64,000 nt of DNA from Clostridiaceae bacterium (GCA_016285645.1 JAEERC010000038.1:18864-82863), one strand, 5' to 3'. Shown: positions 25,736-36,434, counted from the stretch's first letter. Notes: generated from the letters alone by a model not told the origin. Numbers and translations: made by a program.

Positions 25736-28308
25736 CAATAGCGCCCGAACTCGCTCATGGCGGGCACATCGATTTTAAAATCAACCGGGGCGTCATCGCG
25801 AATGGTGTAATCGCCGTTTTCGGGGTCAACAAAAATCTTGTTGAGCGCCGAAAGTTTGAACAGGGCGTTGTTCTCGATTTTACTGTATTTGTAGGCGGTG
25901 TCGGCTATGTAGCCGATTGTTCCGCGAAGCGATATGAGAATGTTGTGAGTCACGGTGCAGTGGCCGGGGTTCAGCACAAAATCGGCGGAATCGGTGTTAG
26001 AGTAATCGTCGCTGTAACGCTCATACTGCGGATATGCCTTGCGCCAGACTTCACTCTCCCAGGGCGAATCCCGGAGGAGTTTCCACAGGTCGCCGTTTTT
26101 CTTGAAATGCTGATAAAAACTGTTGCTCTCATTTACGACAAGGCCGCTGAGGGCGCGGTCGTCAAAGCTTATCGGCTCATAGGAGTTTATGACTATGTTG
26201 TCGTGAACATCGAGATCCTGCCCGCCCCCGAGCTGAAGCCCGTAATTCGGGGCGTTTATGATTATATTGCCGTATATGGTCTGACCCGCGAGGGCGTCGT
26301 CCATATAGATTCCAACCGGCTTGTGCCCGTTTGCGCCGAGGTCGTAAATAAGATTGTAGCGTATTACATTGCCGTAGAAATCCCAGCGCCTGCCCGCGTA
26401 AATCGCGCCGCCGTCGTCGGTCAGGAGATTTACATCGTGAATCAGGTTATATTCTATAATATGGTTGTTGCCGCTGTAGGTTATCGCCTCGTGGGGCGAG
26501 TTGAACATCTCATTGTGGGCGCATATATTGCCCACGCCGCCCAGTGTGACCGCGGGCTGGTATGTCTCATAGATTTCGGACCAGTCGTGAACAAGGTTGT
26601 TTTCGGCTTTGTTGTTGCCGGGAGTCAGCGTTTCGCGGTCGCCGCCGTCAAGGATTATTCCGCCCTTGCCAGTGCGGGTGATTTCATTGCCGAAGGCGAG
26701 GTTGTCATAGCCCGTCATAAGCAGGGCGTTGCCCGCCACATTCTTTATAACACAGTTCTTTACCGTGTTGTGATTGCCCGTTATGTTTATCGCGTCTCCG
26801 CGAGTACCCTTAACCGTAAAGCCGTCAAAGGTCATATAATCCGCTTCGCTCTTTATGATATTGCCCGTTGAGAGCGAAAGTTCAACGCTTGATGAGGATG
26901 AGAAATCCTCGGGCGGATAAAAATACATAACGCCGTTTTCCCTGTCCAGATACCATTCGCCCGGGGAGTCGAGTTCCTCAAGCACATTGAAGAAGTAGTA
27001 GGGCGCTCCCTCTTTCGGAACATAGCGGCTGACGAATTTCGGCGAGAGGGTCAGATTCCTGTGGTCAACCTCGCCCACGGGTGTGGAGGCGTCCGCCCAG
27101 TCGTATGCCCAGTAGCCGAACATCCACACATCGTCAAGCGTCTGCCAGGAGGCGATTCTGTCGGAAAGTTCCCTGTCCATTTTATAGACATCGGGCTTCG
27201 GGTTGCGGATTGTTTCAAACTCGAATTTTGTGCCGTTCTGACCCGAGCCGCCCTCGCCCTCAAACACGACATCGCCCGTGTAGAGGTAATCCCTGCCGTT
27301 CGGGTAGCGGGCTAAGGTCTGCCTTTTGTCGTTTATAAACAGTTCGCAGTAGATGTCGCCCGTCCAGTCGCCGTCATATTTGTCGGCGGTGTTGTAGCCG
27401 CCTATGGTGTAAATTTTGCCGTACTGCTCGGGAGTTATGCCGAGTGAGAAAAGATCAACGCACAGCACTTTCTCTTTCGCGCCTTCCGCGAGTCTGCCGA
27501 GCACCTTCGAATCGCTGACTTTTTTGAACGAATCCCCCGGCAGGGTGACTCCGCCGTTTATGATGACCTCGCCGTCGCCGTAGGCGGTATATGTCACGGG
27601 GCAGTCCTGCGTTCCGCCGTCAACGGCGCCGAATTCGAGAGAATCAACGCGGTACTCCCCCGCCTTTACGGCAATTGTTTTTATTCTTTTTCCCGAGACG
27701 GCTTTCGCCGCGCTCGCCTTTTCAAATGTGGCGAAGGGGTGCTCAAAACTTCCGTCATTCGCGTCGTCGCCGTCCGGCGCGATATAGAAATCGGCGTCAT
27801 TTACAAGTTCTCTTTCCTTCACGGCAATCTCCCTGCCCGCAACGGGCGAAGCAACTTTTTTACTGCTGTTTCTGTAAAAATACTGCACCTGCGCGGGTGC
27901 CATTGAGCAGACGGTCGCCGCTATGCTCAGAACAAAGGCGAGCACGGCGATGAGTCTGTTTTTCTCCTTTTTGCGCGATTTCAGGAGATAATAGACAATA
28001 AAGAACAAAAGCGTAATCACACTCACGATTGCCGCGGCTGTCTGCGCTTTTACGGCTTTGTAGATAACATTGTTAACAAGGAAATTGACGGCGAAAAAAC
28101 CGCCGCAGGTGAGCGCGAAGGCGATTATCCCCTTTAAGAGCGGTTTCTTTTCGGAAAACCTCGCGGCTATGCAGCCCGCCGCCAGCGCGTAGAGAACGGC
28201 GGACACTCCGAACAGAACGGGCACCCATTTTGTGAAATAATAGTAATAGAGAGCCGACGCCGCGGCCGCGGACACGCACGCCGTTACGGAGAGTATTTTG
28301 TTCTTCAT
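25735..28308 (-). CDS. Membrane-anchored right-handed beta-helix protein
   Basis: This 857-residue protein begins with about four membrane helices (residues 1-150) and continues with a large extracytoplasmic part. FYIAPDGDDANDGSFEHPFATFEKA near residue 175 is a DUF1565-type entry to parallel beta-helix proteins, and the 500-780 region has repeated N-rich rungs such as GNHNTVKNCVIKNV and YSGNNHIIEYNLIHDV. Such proteins are often glycoside hydrolases or polysaccharide lyases acting on surface or plant glycans, but no catalytic triad can be assigned. GGAGGAT precedes the ATG. It is a single gene. Confidence 0.75.
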   Translation of the reverse strand: MKNKILSVTACVSAAAASALYYYYFTKWVPVLFGVSAVLYALAAGCIAARFSEKKPLLKGIIAFALTCGGFFAVNFLVNNVIYKAVKAQTAAAIVSVITLLFFIVYYLLKSRKKEKNRLIAVLAFVLSIAATVCSMAPAQVQYFYRNSSKKVASPVAGREIAVKERELVNDADFYIAPDGDDANDGSFEHPFATFEKASAAKAVSGKRIKTIAVKAGEYRVDSLEFGAVDGGTQDCPVTYTAYGDGEVIINGGVTLPGDSFKKVSDSKVLGRLAEGAKEKVLCVDLFSLGITPEQYGKIYTIGGYNTADKYDGDWTGDIYCELFINDKRQTLARYPNGRDYLYTGDVVFEGEGGSGQNGTKFEFETIRNPKPDVYKMDRELSDRIASWQTLDDVWMFGYWAYDWADASTPVGEVDHRNLTLSPKFVSRYVPKEGAPYYFFNVLEELDSPGEWYLDRENGVMYFYPPEDFSSSSSVELSLSTGNIIKSEADYMTFDGFTVKGTRGDAINITGNHNTVKNCVIKNVAGNALLMTGYDNLAFGNEITRTGKGGIILDGGDRETLTPGNNKAENNLVHDWSEIYETYQPAVTLGGVGNICAHNEMFNSPHEAITYSGNNHIIEYNLIHDVNLLTDDGGAIYAGRRWDFYGNVIRYNLIYDLGANGHKPVGIYMDDALAGQTIYGNIIINAPNYGLQLGGGQDLDVHDNIVINSYEPISFDDRALSGLVVNESNSFYQHFKKNGDLWKLLRDSPWESEVWRKAYPQYERYSDDYSNTDSADFVLNPGHCTVTHNILISLRGTIGYIADTAYKYSKIENNALFKLSALNKIFVDPENGDYTIRDDAPVDFKIDVPAMSEFGRY

Positions 28309-28353
28309 CTAAAATCCTCCTGCCTTTTTGCACGAATAATCCGCTTATAAAAG

Positions 28354-28390
28354 CACCCGCCCGGGGCGCCTTCAAAGAGGTTCCCCGGGC
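28354..28390 (-). terminator. Terminator of the M20 peptidase gene
   Basis: GCCCGGGG/CCCCGGGC 8-bp GC stem with a 16-nt loop; on the minus strand it is followed by GGGTGCTTTTAT. The T run is weak, so efficiency is uncertain. Confidence 0.6.
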
Positions 28391-28404
28391 TTGTTATGAC
28401 TCAA

Positions 28405-29892
28405 TTATTCTTCGAGACCGTTTTCGCTTGACGCTCTGCGAACCCAGCGCATAAAGAAGGTGATTGCCTCCTCGATGGTTTTGAGTGGTAATCTTTCGTT
28501 GGTGTTGTGAGTGCAGCGAAGTTCCTCAACCGTTACATTGAACGGAGAGTAGCGCAGTATGTTTTCGCACACGGGCTCGTAGTAGCAGGCGTCCGTGCCG
28601 CCCATTACGAGATAGGGGGCAACAAAACTGTCCGGATTCTGCTGCTTGCAGATTTTTTCGAGAATCTTGAAAGGAACGGAATCCGTAGGCGAGAACTTTG
28701 AGGCCTCCTTCTGCTTGAGTATTTCAATGTTTATATCCTTGTTTCTGCACACCTTGCGTATGTGCTTTACAACATCCTCAACCGTTGTGCCGGGCATCTG
28801 GCGGAAGTTTACCGTAATGGACGCGTTCTGCGCGAGCACGTTCGCCGCGGGGCTGCCCTCCGTCATTGTAACGGCGGTGGTGGTTCTTACAAGGCAGGCG
28901 GCGGGAGGAATCTGCTTCATAACCTCTTTGATGAGGGGTTTCATAAACGGGATGTTGCAGGTTACAAGTCTGGCGGGATAGGTGCAGTTTCTGCCTATGC
29001 CGGAGAAAAGTTCCGACACGAAGGGCATAAGACTTGACTTGAACTGGTGGTTTTCAAGGTCCTTTACCACATCGGCTATTTCGCCTATGGCGCTGTGTTT
29101 CGGGGGCTGTGAGGAGTGGCCGCCGTCCGAATGCACGGATATTTTGATATCGGTATAGCCCTTTTCGGCAATGCCGACACCGATTAACTTTTTATTTTTG
29201 ATAACGCCGGGGATGTTGAGATCGAGCACCGCTCCGCCCTCGTCAACAAGGCTGTCAAGGTGAATGCCTCTCTCCTTGAAAACCTCCATCATCGCTTTCG
29301 CGCCCGAATCGCCCGAGGCGACAACCTCCTCGTCCTGACCGAAGCAGAGATAGACATCTCTCTCGGGCTGAAAGCCCTCCGCTATGAGATTTTCAATCGC
29401 TTCCATAACGCAGATGAGGTGGTTTTTCATATCGAGAGCGCCGCGCCCCCAGATGAACTCGCCGTCATTGTAGCCGCTGAAGGCGGGATGAGTCCAGTCG
29501 TCCTCCGTGCCCTCTTCAATCGGCACTACATCCTGGTGGGAGAGCATGGCCATGGGGTCGAGGTCGGGGTTTGTGCCCTTCCAGCGGTACATAAGACTTG
29601 CCTCGTGAACAATCTCCTTCTCCATTGTTTTGTGGATGAGAGGGAAGGATTCCTCGAGGAATTTATGAAATTTTTCGAATTCGCCGAAATCAACAAGGGA
29701 TTTGTCGGGATAACTCACGGTTTTAATCTGAATCGCTCCCGAGATGTGCTCCTGCGCCCTTTCAACATCAATCTTTTCGGGCTCGGCAGTGCCCCAGTCC
29801 TTCTTTTCGGGCACAAACATAGCCGCCCTCACCGCGTTTACGGCAGTGAGCGCTCCCGCGCCCGCGAGCGCCGCTTTGACTTTGTTGTTCAT
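28405..29892 (-). CDS. M20 family metallopeptidase with N-terminal membrane anchor
   Basis: This 495-residue protein has a short hydrophobic N-terminus and an M20 peptidase core: SHQDVVP for the first metal ligands, WGRGALDMKNH (metal-bridging Asp), FGQDEEVVASGD (catalytic Glu) and the lid dimerisation domain. The C-terminal GGTDACYYEPVC motif holds the last His-type/metal region. It resembles mammalian PM20D1-type carboxypeptidases. The ribosome binding site CAGGAGGAAAAGC precedes the ATG. It starts 24 nt after polC on the same strand with no terminator between, so it may be partly co-transcribed with the polC cluster. Confidence 0.88.
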   Translation of the reverse strand: MNNKVKAALAGAGALTAVNAVRAAMFVPEKKDWGTAEPEKIDVERAQEHISGAIQIKTVSYPDKSLVDFGEFEKFHKFLEESFPLIHKTMEKEIVHEASLMYRWKGTNPDLDPMAMLSHQDVVPIEEGTEDDWTHPAFSGYNDGEFIWGRGALDMKNHLICVMEAIENLIAEGFQPERDVYLCFGQDEEVVASGDSGAKAMMEVFKERGIHLDSLVDEGGAVLDLNIPGVIKNKKLIGVGIAEKGYTDIKISVHSDGGHSSQPPKHSAIGEIADVVKDLENHQFKSSLMPFVSELFSGIGRNCTYPARLVTCNIPFMKPLIKEVMKQIPPAACLVRTTTAVTMTEGSPAANVLAQNASITVNFRQMPGTTVEDVVKHIRKVCRNKDINIEILKQKEASKFSPTDSVPFKILEKICKQQNPDSFVAPYLVMGGTDACYYEPVCENILRYSPFNVTVEELRCTHNTNERLPLKTIEEAITFFMRWVRRASSENGLEE

Positions 29893-29916
29893 TGCTTTTC
29901 CTCCTGATATATTAAA

Positions 29917-32900
29917 TTAAAACAGACTCAGCTGTGTGCTTCTGGGAAGACATTCGAGAGCGCCGATACCGTCGAGGTACTCAATAAGAGTGTTGGTCGC
30001 TCCGCTTCTGTCCTGAAAATCGTCAACCGAAAGGTATTCGTCGATTCTGGTTTTGTCGGGCGTGCCGTCGGGGTTTACACAGTATCTTGCAAGTTCCATT
30101 CTGTCCGCTGCGGTGTCGCCCACGCCCTGAATGGCGGAGAACGGAAGCCGTATTTTGCCGTCCTCTATAGTATAAGTCCGGGCCGCGGATTTGTAAATAT
30201 CAACAGGCAGAAATTCTATTCCGCGCGCCATCATTTCATTGATGACCTGCAGGGCGGGATAGACCGTGTCCTCCTCTTTTTTGGTGGCTTCCTTGCGGTT
30301 CATTCTGTCCTTTATATCCCTGAGTCTGCTCATAACCGACGCCTTGCCCGCGAGCACCGTTTCCATTTCGATATCCTGGTAGCGGACGGTAAGCGTGGTG
30401 GCGTAATACTCGAGCGGATAATAGAGTTTATACCAGGCGAGCCGCATTGCCGCTATAACATAGGCGGCGGCGTGCGCCTTGGGGAACATATATTTTATTT
30501 TGAGGCAGGATTCGATATACCACTTGGGAACACCGCAATCGAGCATCTTCTGCTGAAGCTCGGGGGTGAGTTTGTCGGGCGCCTTGCCCTTACGGGTGAT
30601 TTCCATAATGTTGAAGGCGAGTCCCGGGTCCATACCCTTGTTTATGAGATAGACCATAATGCTGTCACGGGTACCCACAACATCCGAAATGGTGCAGGTG
30701 CCGTTTGCTATGAGTTCCTGCGCGTTGCCGAGCCAGACATCGGTACCGTGCGAAAGGCCGGACACCTGAAGCATATCGCTGAAGTTCTTCGGCTGCGCGT
30801 CAATGAGCATCTGAATAACGAACGAGGTTCCGAGTTCGGGCAGCGAAAGAGTGCCCGTTTTGCAGTCTATATCCTCCGCCGTAACTCCGAGCGGCTCGGG
30901 AGAGGTAAGAAGCTTGTAAAGCTCGGGGTCGCATATATCGGCGTCCATAACCGAAACGCCCGTCATATCCTCAAGGTATTTATACATGTTCGGATTATCG
31001 TGACCGAGCTCGTCGAGCTTGAGGATTGTGTCGTGCATTGAGTTGAAGTCGAAATGTGTTGTGCGAAGACCTTTGTCCGTGTCGTCCGCGGGGTGCTGAA
31101 TGGGCGTGAAGTCCTCGGCGTCCCTGTTGGCGGGAATGACGACCATACCGCCGGGGTGCTGACCCGTTGTTCTCTTTACTCCCACGCAGCCCTGCGCGAG
31201 TCGGTCGAGTTCGACCTGTGAGAGCGGCTCAACAACCTTGCCCTCCTCAAGGGCTTTGTTACACCTCTCCTCGTCCCATTTTTTGACGAAGCCGAAGGCG
31301 GTTTTTTCGGCGAGAGAGCCGATTGTGCCCGCCTTGAAAACCTTGGTTATGCCGAAGAGTTCCTCTGTGTAGCGGTGCGCCCTGAACTGGTACTCACCCG
31401 CGAAATTTAAGTCTATATCGGGCGATTTGTCGCCGTGGAAACCGAGGAAGGTCTCAAACGGAATGTTGTGGCCGTCGCGTCTCATCGGCTCGCCGCAGAC
31501 GGGACAGTTTTTCGGAGGCATATCGAAGCCCGAGCCGTATTCGCCCTTTTCGAACGCCTCAAAGTGGAAGCATTTTTTGCACAGATAGTGCGGAACGAGC
31601 GGATTGACTTCGGAAATACCCGAGGCGTAGGCGACAAAAGATGAGCCGACCGAACCTCTCGAGCCGACATAGTAGCCGTTGTCCATAGAGTTTTTGACAA
31701 GTTTCTGGGCAATCATATAGAGAACGGCAAAGCCGTGCTTTATAATCGAGTCAAGTTCCCTGTCGAGTCTTGTTTCAATAAGATCGGGCAGAGGAGAGCC
31801 GTATTCCGCCTCCATACGCTCGTGGCAGATGCGGCGCAGGTCGTCGTCGGCGTTGGGCATAAATGGTGTGAATGTACCGTCCGGGAAGGGCTTGAGCGGC
31901 TCGCACATATCGGCGATTTTGTTCGGGTTGGTTATTACGACCTCCCTCGCCGTGTCCTCGCCGAGATAGGCGAATTCATCGAGCATTTCACGGGTTGTTC
32001 TGAAATAGAGGGGCGCCTGTTCGTTTGCGTCCGAAAAGCCCTGACCCGTCATGACGATTTCTCTGAATATTGAATCCTCTTTGTCGAGGAAGTGCACGTC
32101 TCCCGTAGCGACAACGGGCTTGCCCGCGGCATCGCCCAGGCGGATGATAACGCGGTTCAACTCCTCGAGTTCCTCTACATTTTTAACCGTTTTTGAGCGG
32201 ACGAGGAACATATTGTTGCCGTTGGGCTGTATTTCAAGATAGTCGTAGAAATCCGCGATTTCCAGAAGGCGCCTGTCCGGCGCGCCCTCGAGCACAGCCC
32301 TGTAGAGTTCGCCCGCCTCGCAGGCGCTGCCGATTATGAGACCTTCGCGATGCTTCATAATCTCGCTTCTGGGCATTCTCGGGTTGCGGTAGAAATATTC
32401 GAGATTTGATTTTGTTATGAGCTGATAGAGGTTTTTGAGTCCTCTTGTGTTTTTGGCAAAAATGATAATGTGGTAGGAGTTGAGTTTTTTCGGGCTTACG
32501 GGCGGAAGTTTCGTGTTTAAATCCTCAGCCGTCACCGCTCCGTGCGCCTCGGCAAGTTCTATAAGTTTTCTGAACACTCTCTCGGCCGCTATGGCGTCGT
32601 CTGTCGCCCTGTGGTGATTGAATTTGGGCAGATTGAAATAATCCGAAAGATTGTCAAGGCGGTATCTTCTGAGTTTCGCGCTCTTGTCGGAAGTGTCAAT
32701 GAGAGTCTGCGCCATAAGAAGGGTATCGATGTAGGCAAAGTCGTATTCCATGCAGTTTCTCGCGCACACCGCCCTGATAAACGAGGTGTCGAAATCCGCG
32801 TTGTGGGCAACGAGCACGGCACTGCCGCAGAATTCTATGAATTTTTTAACCGCCTCCGCCTCTCCCGGGGCGTTCCTGACCATATCGTCCGTTATGCCGG

Positions 32901-34272
32901 TTAATTCGGTTACGTTTTTGGGAATCGGGCGGCCGGGATTTACGAAGGTTGAGAAGGTGTCGCACTCCGAGCCGTCCTTATAGCGCACGGCTCCTATTTC
33001 GGTTATGCGGTCATAGCCGGGGCGAAGTCCGGTTGTTTCAAGGTCGAAAACAACGAATTCGCCGCTGAGCGTTTCGGAGGTTTTTCCGTTCAGTATCCTG
33101 ACCGAGTCGTCAACCAGATAGCCCTCTATGCCGTAGAGGATTTTTATTTTTTTACCCGCCGCCTCACGCGCGTCGGGGAACGCCTGAACAACGCCGTGGT
33201 CCGTCACGGCAACCGCCTTGTGACCCCAGCTGATTGCGCGGGCAACTATATCCTTTACATCGGAGACGCCGTCCATGGCGCTCATCTTGGTATGCAGGTG
33301 AAGCTCGACGCGCTTTTCCTCCTCGTCGTCGGTCTTCTGCAGAACATCGGCAAGCATAACGCTGCGCGCCATAATTACATTTTCGTGCAGGAAATTATCC
33401 TGCTCAACATGGCCTCTGACAACCACTACGGCGCCTGTCGCGAGGTTTGAAACGCACGCCTTGACATTTTCGGTTATATCGAAAATCTTTACCCTGTAAG
33501 AACCTGTGAGGTCGGTGATGGCAAAGTTTATAATCTGCCTTGTGCCGTCGCGGGTGGCTTTCTGCTCAAGCTGAAAGATTCTGCCCCACACAACGACATA
33601 GCCGTCCTCTATGCTGACCTCGCTTATCGGTTTGGGCTTTGATTTTATTCTTCCGCCCAGAAGTATTTTCAAATTGTGATAACTGAGCGGCAGCCCCTCA
33701 AACTCGCGCGAAGGCTTTTTTTCTTCATCGGGAAGGGTGAAGTTCACGGGGTCGGTCGCCGCCCTCTGCATTTCGAGATATTCCGGGGAACTGATTTCTA
33801 TTTTTTCAGCCGCGGAATCGTCAAAGCCGACGGTTATATTGACGCCGAACGCGCCTTTCACATATTCCTCGAGGCAGGCGGCGGCGCCGATATCGTTTAA
33901 AATGTCGCCACCCTTGTCAATGTGGAAAACAAGCTCGTTTTCGTCAAAATCAAATTGGGCGCTGTCGAGGAAGCCGTTTGACGCGGCTTTCTTTTCTTTT
34001 AAGTATTCGATTAAATCCGGCACACATCGCGCGTCGAAATCCTCGGGCGAGTAGCGTTCCGTTATTGTAACGCTCTCAAGCCCGAGCGCCACACGGACTT
34101 TGTGAGCGGCTTTTTTTACCATTCTGTAGCCGGCGTAAACACTGAACCTTGCCTCAATGAAGAGTTCGCGGTCATCGCGCAGACGCACGTTAAGAACCTG
34201 AGCGCGTCCGAATACACTCTGCATTTCAGGGTCAATGTAATCGCCTATAAAAAAGAGTAATGATTCATTCAT
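29917..34272 (-). CDS. polC: DNA polymerase III alpha subunit, Gram-positive PolC type
   Basis: This 1451-residue replicative polymerase has the PolC-specific layout: N-terminal domains, an OB-fold near residue 220-330, the PHP domain starting VELHLHTKMSAMDG, an inserted DEDD exonuclease with FVVFDLETTGL, and the polymerase core with SPDIDLNFAGEYQ holding active-site Asp residues. Between them, CKKC and CPVC (around residue 880-910) form the zinc-binding insertion known in PolC. It overlaps ispG by 8 nt and ends the uppS-cdsA-dxr-rseP-ispG-polC operon. Length and motifs are normal. Confidence 0.97.
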   Translation of the reverse strand: MNESLLFFIGDYIDPEMQSVFGRAQVLNVRLRDDRELFIEARFSVYAGYRMVKKAAHKVRVALGLESVTITERYSPEDFDARCVPDLIEYLKEKKAASNGFLDSAQFDFDENELVFHIDKGGDILNDIGAAACLEEYVKGAFGVNITVGFDDSAAEKIEISSPEYLEMQRAATDPVNFTLPDEEKKPSREFEGLPLSYHNLKILLGGRIKSKPKPISEVSIEDGYVVVWGRIFQLEQKATRDGTRQIINFAITDLTGSYRVKIFDITENVKACVSNLATGAVVVVRGHVEQDNFLHENVIMARSVMLADVLQKTDDEEEKRVELHLHTKMSAMDGVSDVKDIVARAISWGHKAVAVTDHGVVQAFPDAREAAGKKIKILYGIEGYLVDDSVRILNGKTSETLSGEFVVFDLETTGLRPGYDRITEIGAVRYKDGSECDTFSTFVNPGRPIPKNVTELTGITDDMVRNAPGEAEAVKKFIEFCGSAVLVAHNADFDTSFIRAVCARNCMEYDFAYIDTLLMAQTLIDTSDKSAKLRRYRLDNLSDYFNLPKFNHHRATDDAIAAERVFRKLIELAEAHGAVTAEDLNTKLPPVSPKKLNSYHIIIFAKNTRGLKNLYQLITKSNLEYFYRNPRMPRSEIMKHREGLIIGSACEAGELYRAVLEGAPDRRLLEIADFYDYLEIQPNGNNMFLVRSKTVKNVEELEELNRVIIRLGDAAGKPVVATGDVHFLDKEDSIFREIVMTGQGFSDANEQAPLYFRTTREMLDEFAYLGEDTAREVVITNPNKIADMCEPLKPFPDGTFTPFMPNADDDLRRICHERMEAEYGSPLPDLIETRLDRELDSIIKHGFAVLYMIAQKLVKNSMDNGYYVGSRGSVGSSFVAYASGISEVNPLVPHYLCKKCFHFEAFEKGEYGSGFDMPPKNCPVCGEPMRRDGHNIPFETFLGFHGDKSPDIDLNFAGEYQFRAHRYTEELFGITKVFKAGTIGSLAEKTAFGFVKKWDEERCNKALEEGKVVEPLSQVELDRLAQGCVGVKRTTGQHPGGMVVIPANRDAEDFTPIQHPADDTDKGLRTTHFDFNSMHDTILKLDELGHDNPNMYKYLEDMTGVSVMDADICDPELYKLLTSPEPLGVTAEDIDCKTGTLSLPELGTSFVIQMLIDAQPKNFSDMLQVSGLSHGTDVWLGNAQELIANGTCTISDVVGTRDSIMVYLINKGMDPGLAFNIMEITRKGKAPDKLTPELQQKMLDCGVPKWYIESCLKIKYMFPKAHAAAYVIAAMRLAWYKLYYPLEYYATTLTVRYQDIEMETVLAGKASVMSRLRDIKDRMNRKEATKKEEDTVYPALQVINEMMARGIEFLPVDIYKSAARTYTIEDGKIRLPFSAIQGVGDTAADRMELARYCVNPDGTPDKTRIDEYLSVDDFQDRSGATNTLIEYLDGIGALECLPRSTQLSLF

Positions 34273-35329
34273 CTGTGTTCTCTATCTCTTTCATCAATTC
34301 GTCAACCGCGGCGTTTTCGGGCACCTTGCGCAGGATTTCGCCCTTTTTGAAAATCAGGGCGCAGCCGTCGCCGCCCGCTATGCCTATATCCGCCTCTCTC
34401 GCTTCACCGGGGCCGTTGACAGCGCACCCCATAACCGCGACCTTAATCGGCTTTTTGCAGTTTGAAAGACGGCTTTCCACCTCATTCGCGAGGGCGATGA
34501 GGTCTATTCTCGTGCGCCCGCAGGTCGGGCAGGAAACTATGCTCGGGCAGTCTTTTTTGATGCCGAGCGCCTTTAAGATATCAAAGCCCGCGCGTACCTC
34601 CTCAAGCGGGTCGGCGGTCATTGAAACGCGGATTGTGTCGCCTATGCCCTTCGCGAGCAGGGAGCCGATGCCGATTGAGGATTTGACGAGCGCCATACGC
34701 GCCGTTCCCGCCTCGGTAACTCCCAGATGCAGAGGGTAATCGCATTTTTCGGCGCACAGTTCATACGCCTTTATCATCGTTTCGACATCCGAGGATTTTA
34801 TTGAAATCACGGTGTCATAAAAATCGTTTTGCTCGAGCAGTTTCGCGTGAGCGAGAGCGCTTTCAACCAGCGCCTCTGCTGTGGGCCCGCCGTATTTCGC
34901 GAGTATATCCTTTTCGACCGAGCCGGAGTTTACGCCGATTCTTATGGGAACGGATTTTGCCCTGCACGCGTCGGCAACCGCCTTCACACGGTCGGCGGAA
35001 CCGATATTGCCGGGATTTATGCGGATTTTGTCAACGCCCGCCTCGACGCTTTCGAGGGCTAAGCGGTAGTCAAAATGAATATCCGCCACAACGGGAACGG
35101 TGAGCGCCTTTTTAAGCTCGTAAATAAGTTTTACCGCCTGCATATCCGGCACGGCGGCTCTTATTATCTGACAGCCCGCGTCCTCGAGCGCCTTCGCCTG
35201 CCTGACGCTGCCCTCAATATCCGTTGAAGGCACATTGAGCATTGACTGAACCGTAACCGGAGCGCAGCCGCCTATATAGATGTTGCCGAGTTTTATCTGC
35301 CTTGTTTTTCTGCGTTCCGTTTCAATCAC
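34265..35329 (-). CDS. ispG: 4-hydroxy-3-methylbut-2-enyl-diphosphate synthase
   Basis: This 354-residue Fe-S enzyme reduces methylerythritol cyclodiphosphate to HMBPP in the non-mevalonate isoprenoid pathway. The N-terminal TIM-barrel part starts VQSMLNVPSTD; the C-terminal cluster ligands CPTCGRT and MGCAVNGPGE (Cys and Glu) are present. The start is a GTG at 35329, only 3 nt after the rseP stop, with AAGGGG directly abutting it, so translation is probably coupled to rseP. It lies between dxr-rseP and polC and overlaps polC. Confidence 0.96.
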   Translation of the reverse strand: MIETERRKTRQIKLGNIYIGGCAPVTVQSMLNVPSTDIEGSVRQAKALEDAGCQIIRAAVPDMQAVKLIYELKKALTVPVVADIHFDYRLALESVEAGVDKIRINPGNIGSADRVKAVADACRAKSVPIRIGVNSGSVEKDILAKYGGPTAEALVESALAHAKLLEQNDFYDTVISIKSSDVETMIKAYELCAEKCDYPLHLGVTEAGTARMALVKSSIGIGSLLAKGIGDTIRVSMTADPLEEVRAGFDILKALGIKKDCPSIVSCPTCGRTRIDLIALANEVESRLSNCKKPIKVAVMGCAVNGPGEAREADIGIAGGDGCALIFKKGEILRKVPENAAVDELMKEIENTDE

Positions 35330-35332
35330 CCC

Positions 35333-36433
35333 TTAAAACTGACCTCTTATGAGTTTTATGATATCGTTTGCCGAAATAACCGCCACAAAGGCGAGCAGTA
35401 TTACAAGCCCCACGGCGTGTACCCATTTTTCGTATTTTTCGGGCACGCGTCTGCGGAAAATCATTTCAATAAGAATGAAAAGAAGCCTGCCGCCGTCGAG
35501 AGCGGGAATCGGGAAAAGGTTGAATATGCCGATGTTCACGGCTATGAGCGCCATAACGAGGAACATCGTTTCAAAGTCTATTCCGCCGGACTGACTCTGC
35601 GCCGATTCGGCTACAACCGCCACCGTGCCTATAGGACCCGAAAGGTCGTTTAAGCCGTAGTGACCGGTGATGAGCTCGAAGAAACTCATATAGACCATTC
35701 TGCCGAGACTCACCGTCTGCAACGGAGCGTATCTGAGAACATTTCCTACAGTCGGGTCAACGCCCTTGAAGATGAAGTCGAGCACCATGGTATTTTTGCC
35801 GTTGAACTCCGCCATATTGAATTTTACGCCCTCGAGGTTCACCTTTTCGCCGCCGCGTTTTACCGTCATATCGAAAACGCCGTCGCTGTCGCTCGTCATA
35901 ATGAGACTTAAATCATAGAGCGAGAAAACATTTTTGCCGTTGACCTTTTTGATTATGTCGCCCTCTTCGAGCCCGTAATCGCACGACACGGCGTCATCCT
36001 GAAAATAGAGAATCTGCGTTGTGCCGATGCCCGATTCATCGCCCGTGGCGAAGGCGAGCATTATAATAACGATTATGAAGCCCATTATGAGGTTAACAAC
36101 GGCGCCCGCGGCAACAATAAGGAATCTCTGCCACGCGGGCTTGTTGCAGAAGGCGCGCTCATCCTCCGATTCGCTGTCCTCCCCTTCCATGGCAACGAAG
36201 CCGCCTATCGGGAAAAGGCGCAGAGAATACTGAGTTTCGCCCTTTTTGCGCTTAAAAATGCAGGGGCCCATACCCATTGAGAACTCGTTTATTTTGACTT
36301 TGAAAAGTTTAGCGACCAGAAAATGCCCGCCCTCGTGGCACATGATTATCAGGCCGAAAAACACAATGGCAATCACTATGAGAAGCACTTTTGTTGTGAC
36401 CGCCGAAGATATCGCAAGTGGAATAATATGCAT
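35333..36433 (-). CDS. rseP: Site-2 membrane metalloprotease RseP/RasP
   Basis: This 366-residue intramembrane zinc protease has HEGGH near residue 35 (first membrane helix), a PDZ domain at about residues 115-250 (YFQDDAVSCDYGLEEGDIIKKVNG) and the LDGG motif (NLFPIPALDGGRL) near residue 310 carrying the third metal ligand. The family cleaves anti-sigma factors and leftover signal peptides. It starts 1 nt after dxr and ends 3 nt before ispG, the usual order in Firmicutes. Confidence 0.95.
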   Translation of the reverse strand: MHIIPLAISSAVTTKVLLIVIAIVFFGLIIMCHEGGHFLVAKLFKVKINEFSMGMGPCIFKRKKGETQYSLRLFPIGGFVAMEGEDSESEDERAFCNKPAWQRFLIVAAGAVVNLIMGFIIVIIMLAFATGDESGIGTTQILYFQDDAVSCDYGLEEGDIIKKVNGKNVFSLYDLSLIMTSDSDGVFDMTVKRGGEKVNLEGVKFNMAEFNGKNTMVLDFIFKGVDPTVGNVLRYAPLQTVSLGRMVYMSFFELITGHYGLNDLSGPIGTVAVVAESAQSQSGGIDFETMFLVMALIAVNIGIFNLFPIPALDGGRLLFILIEMIFRRRVPEKYEKWVHAVGLVILLAFVAVISANDIIKLIRGQF

Positions 36434-36434
36434 T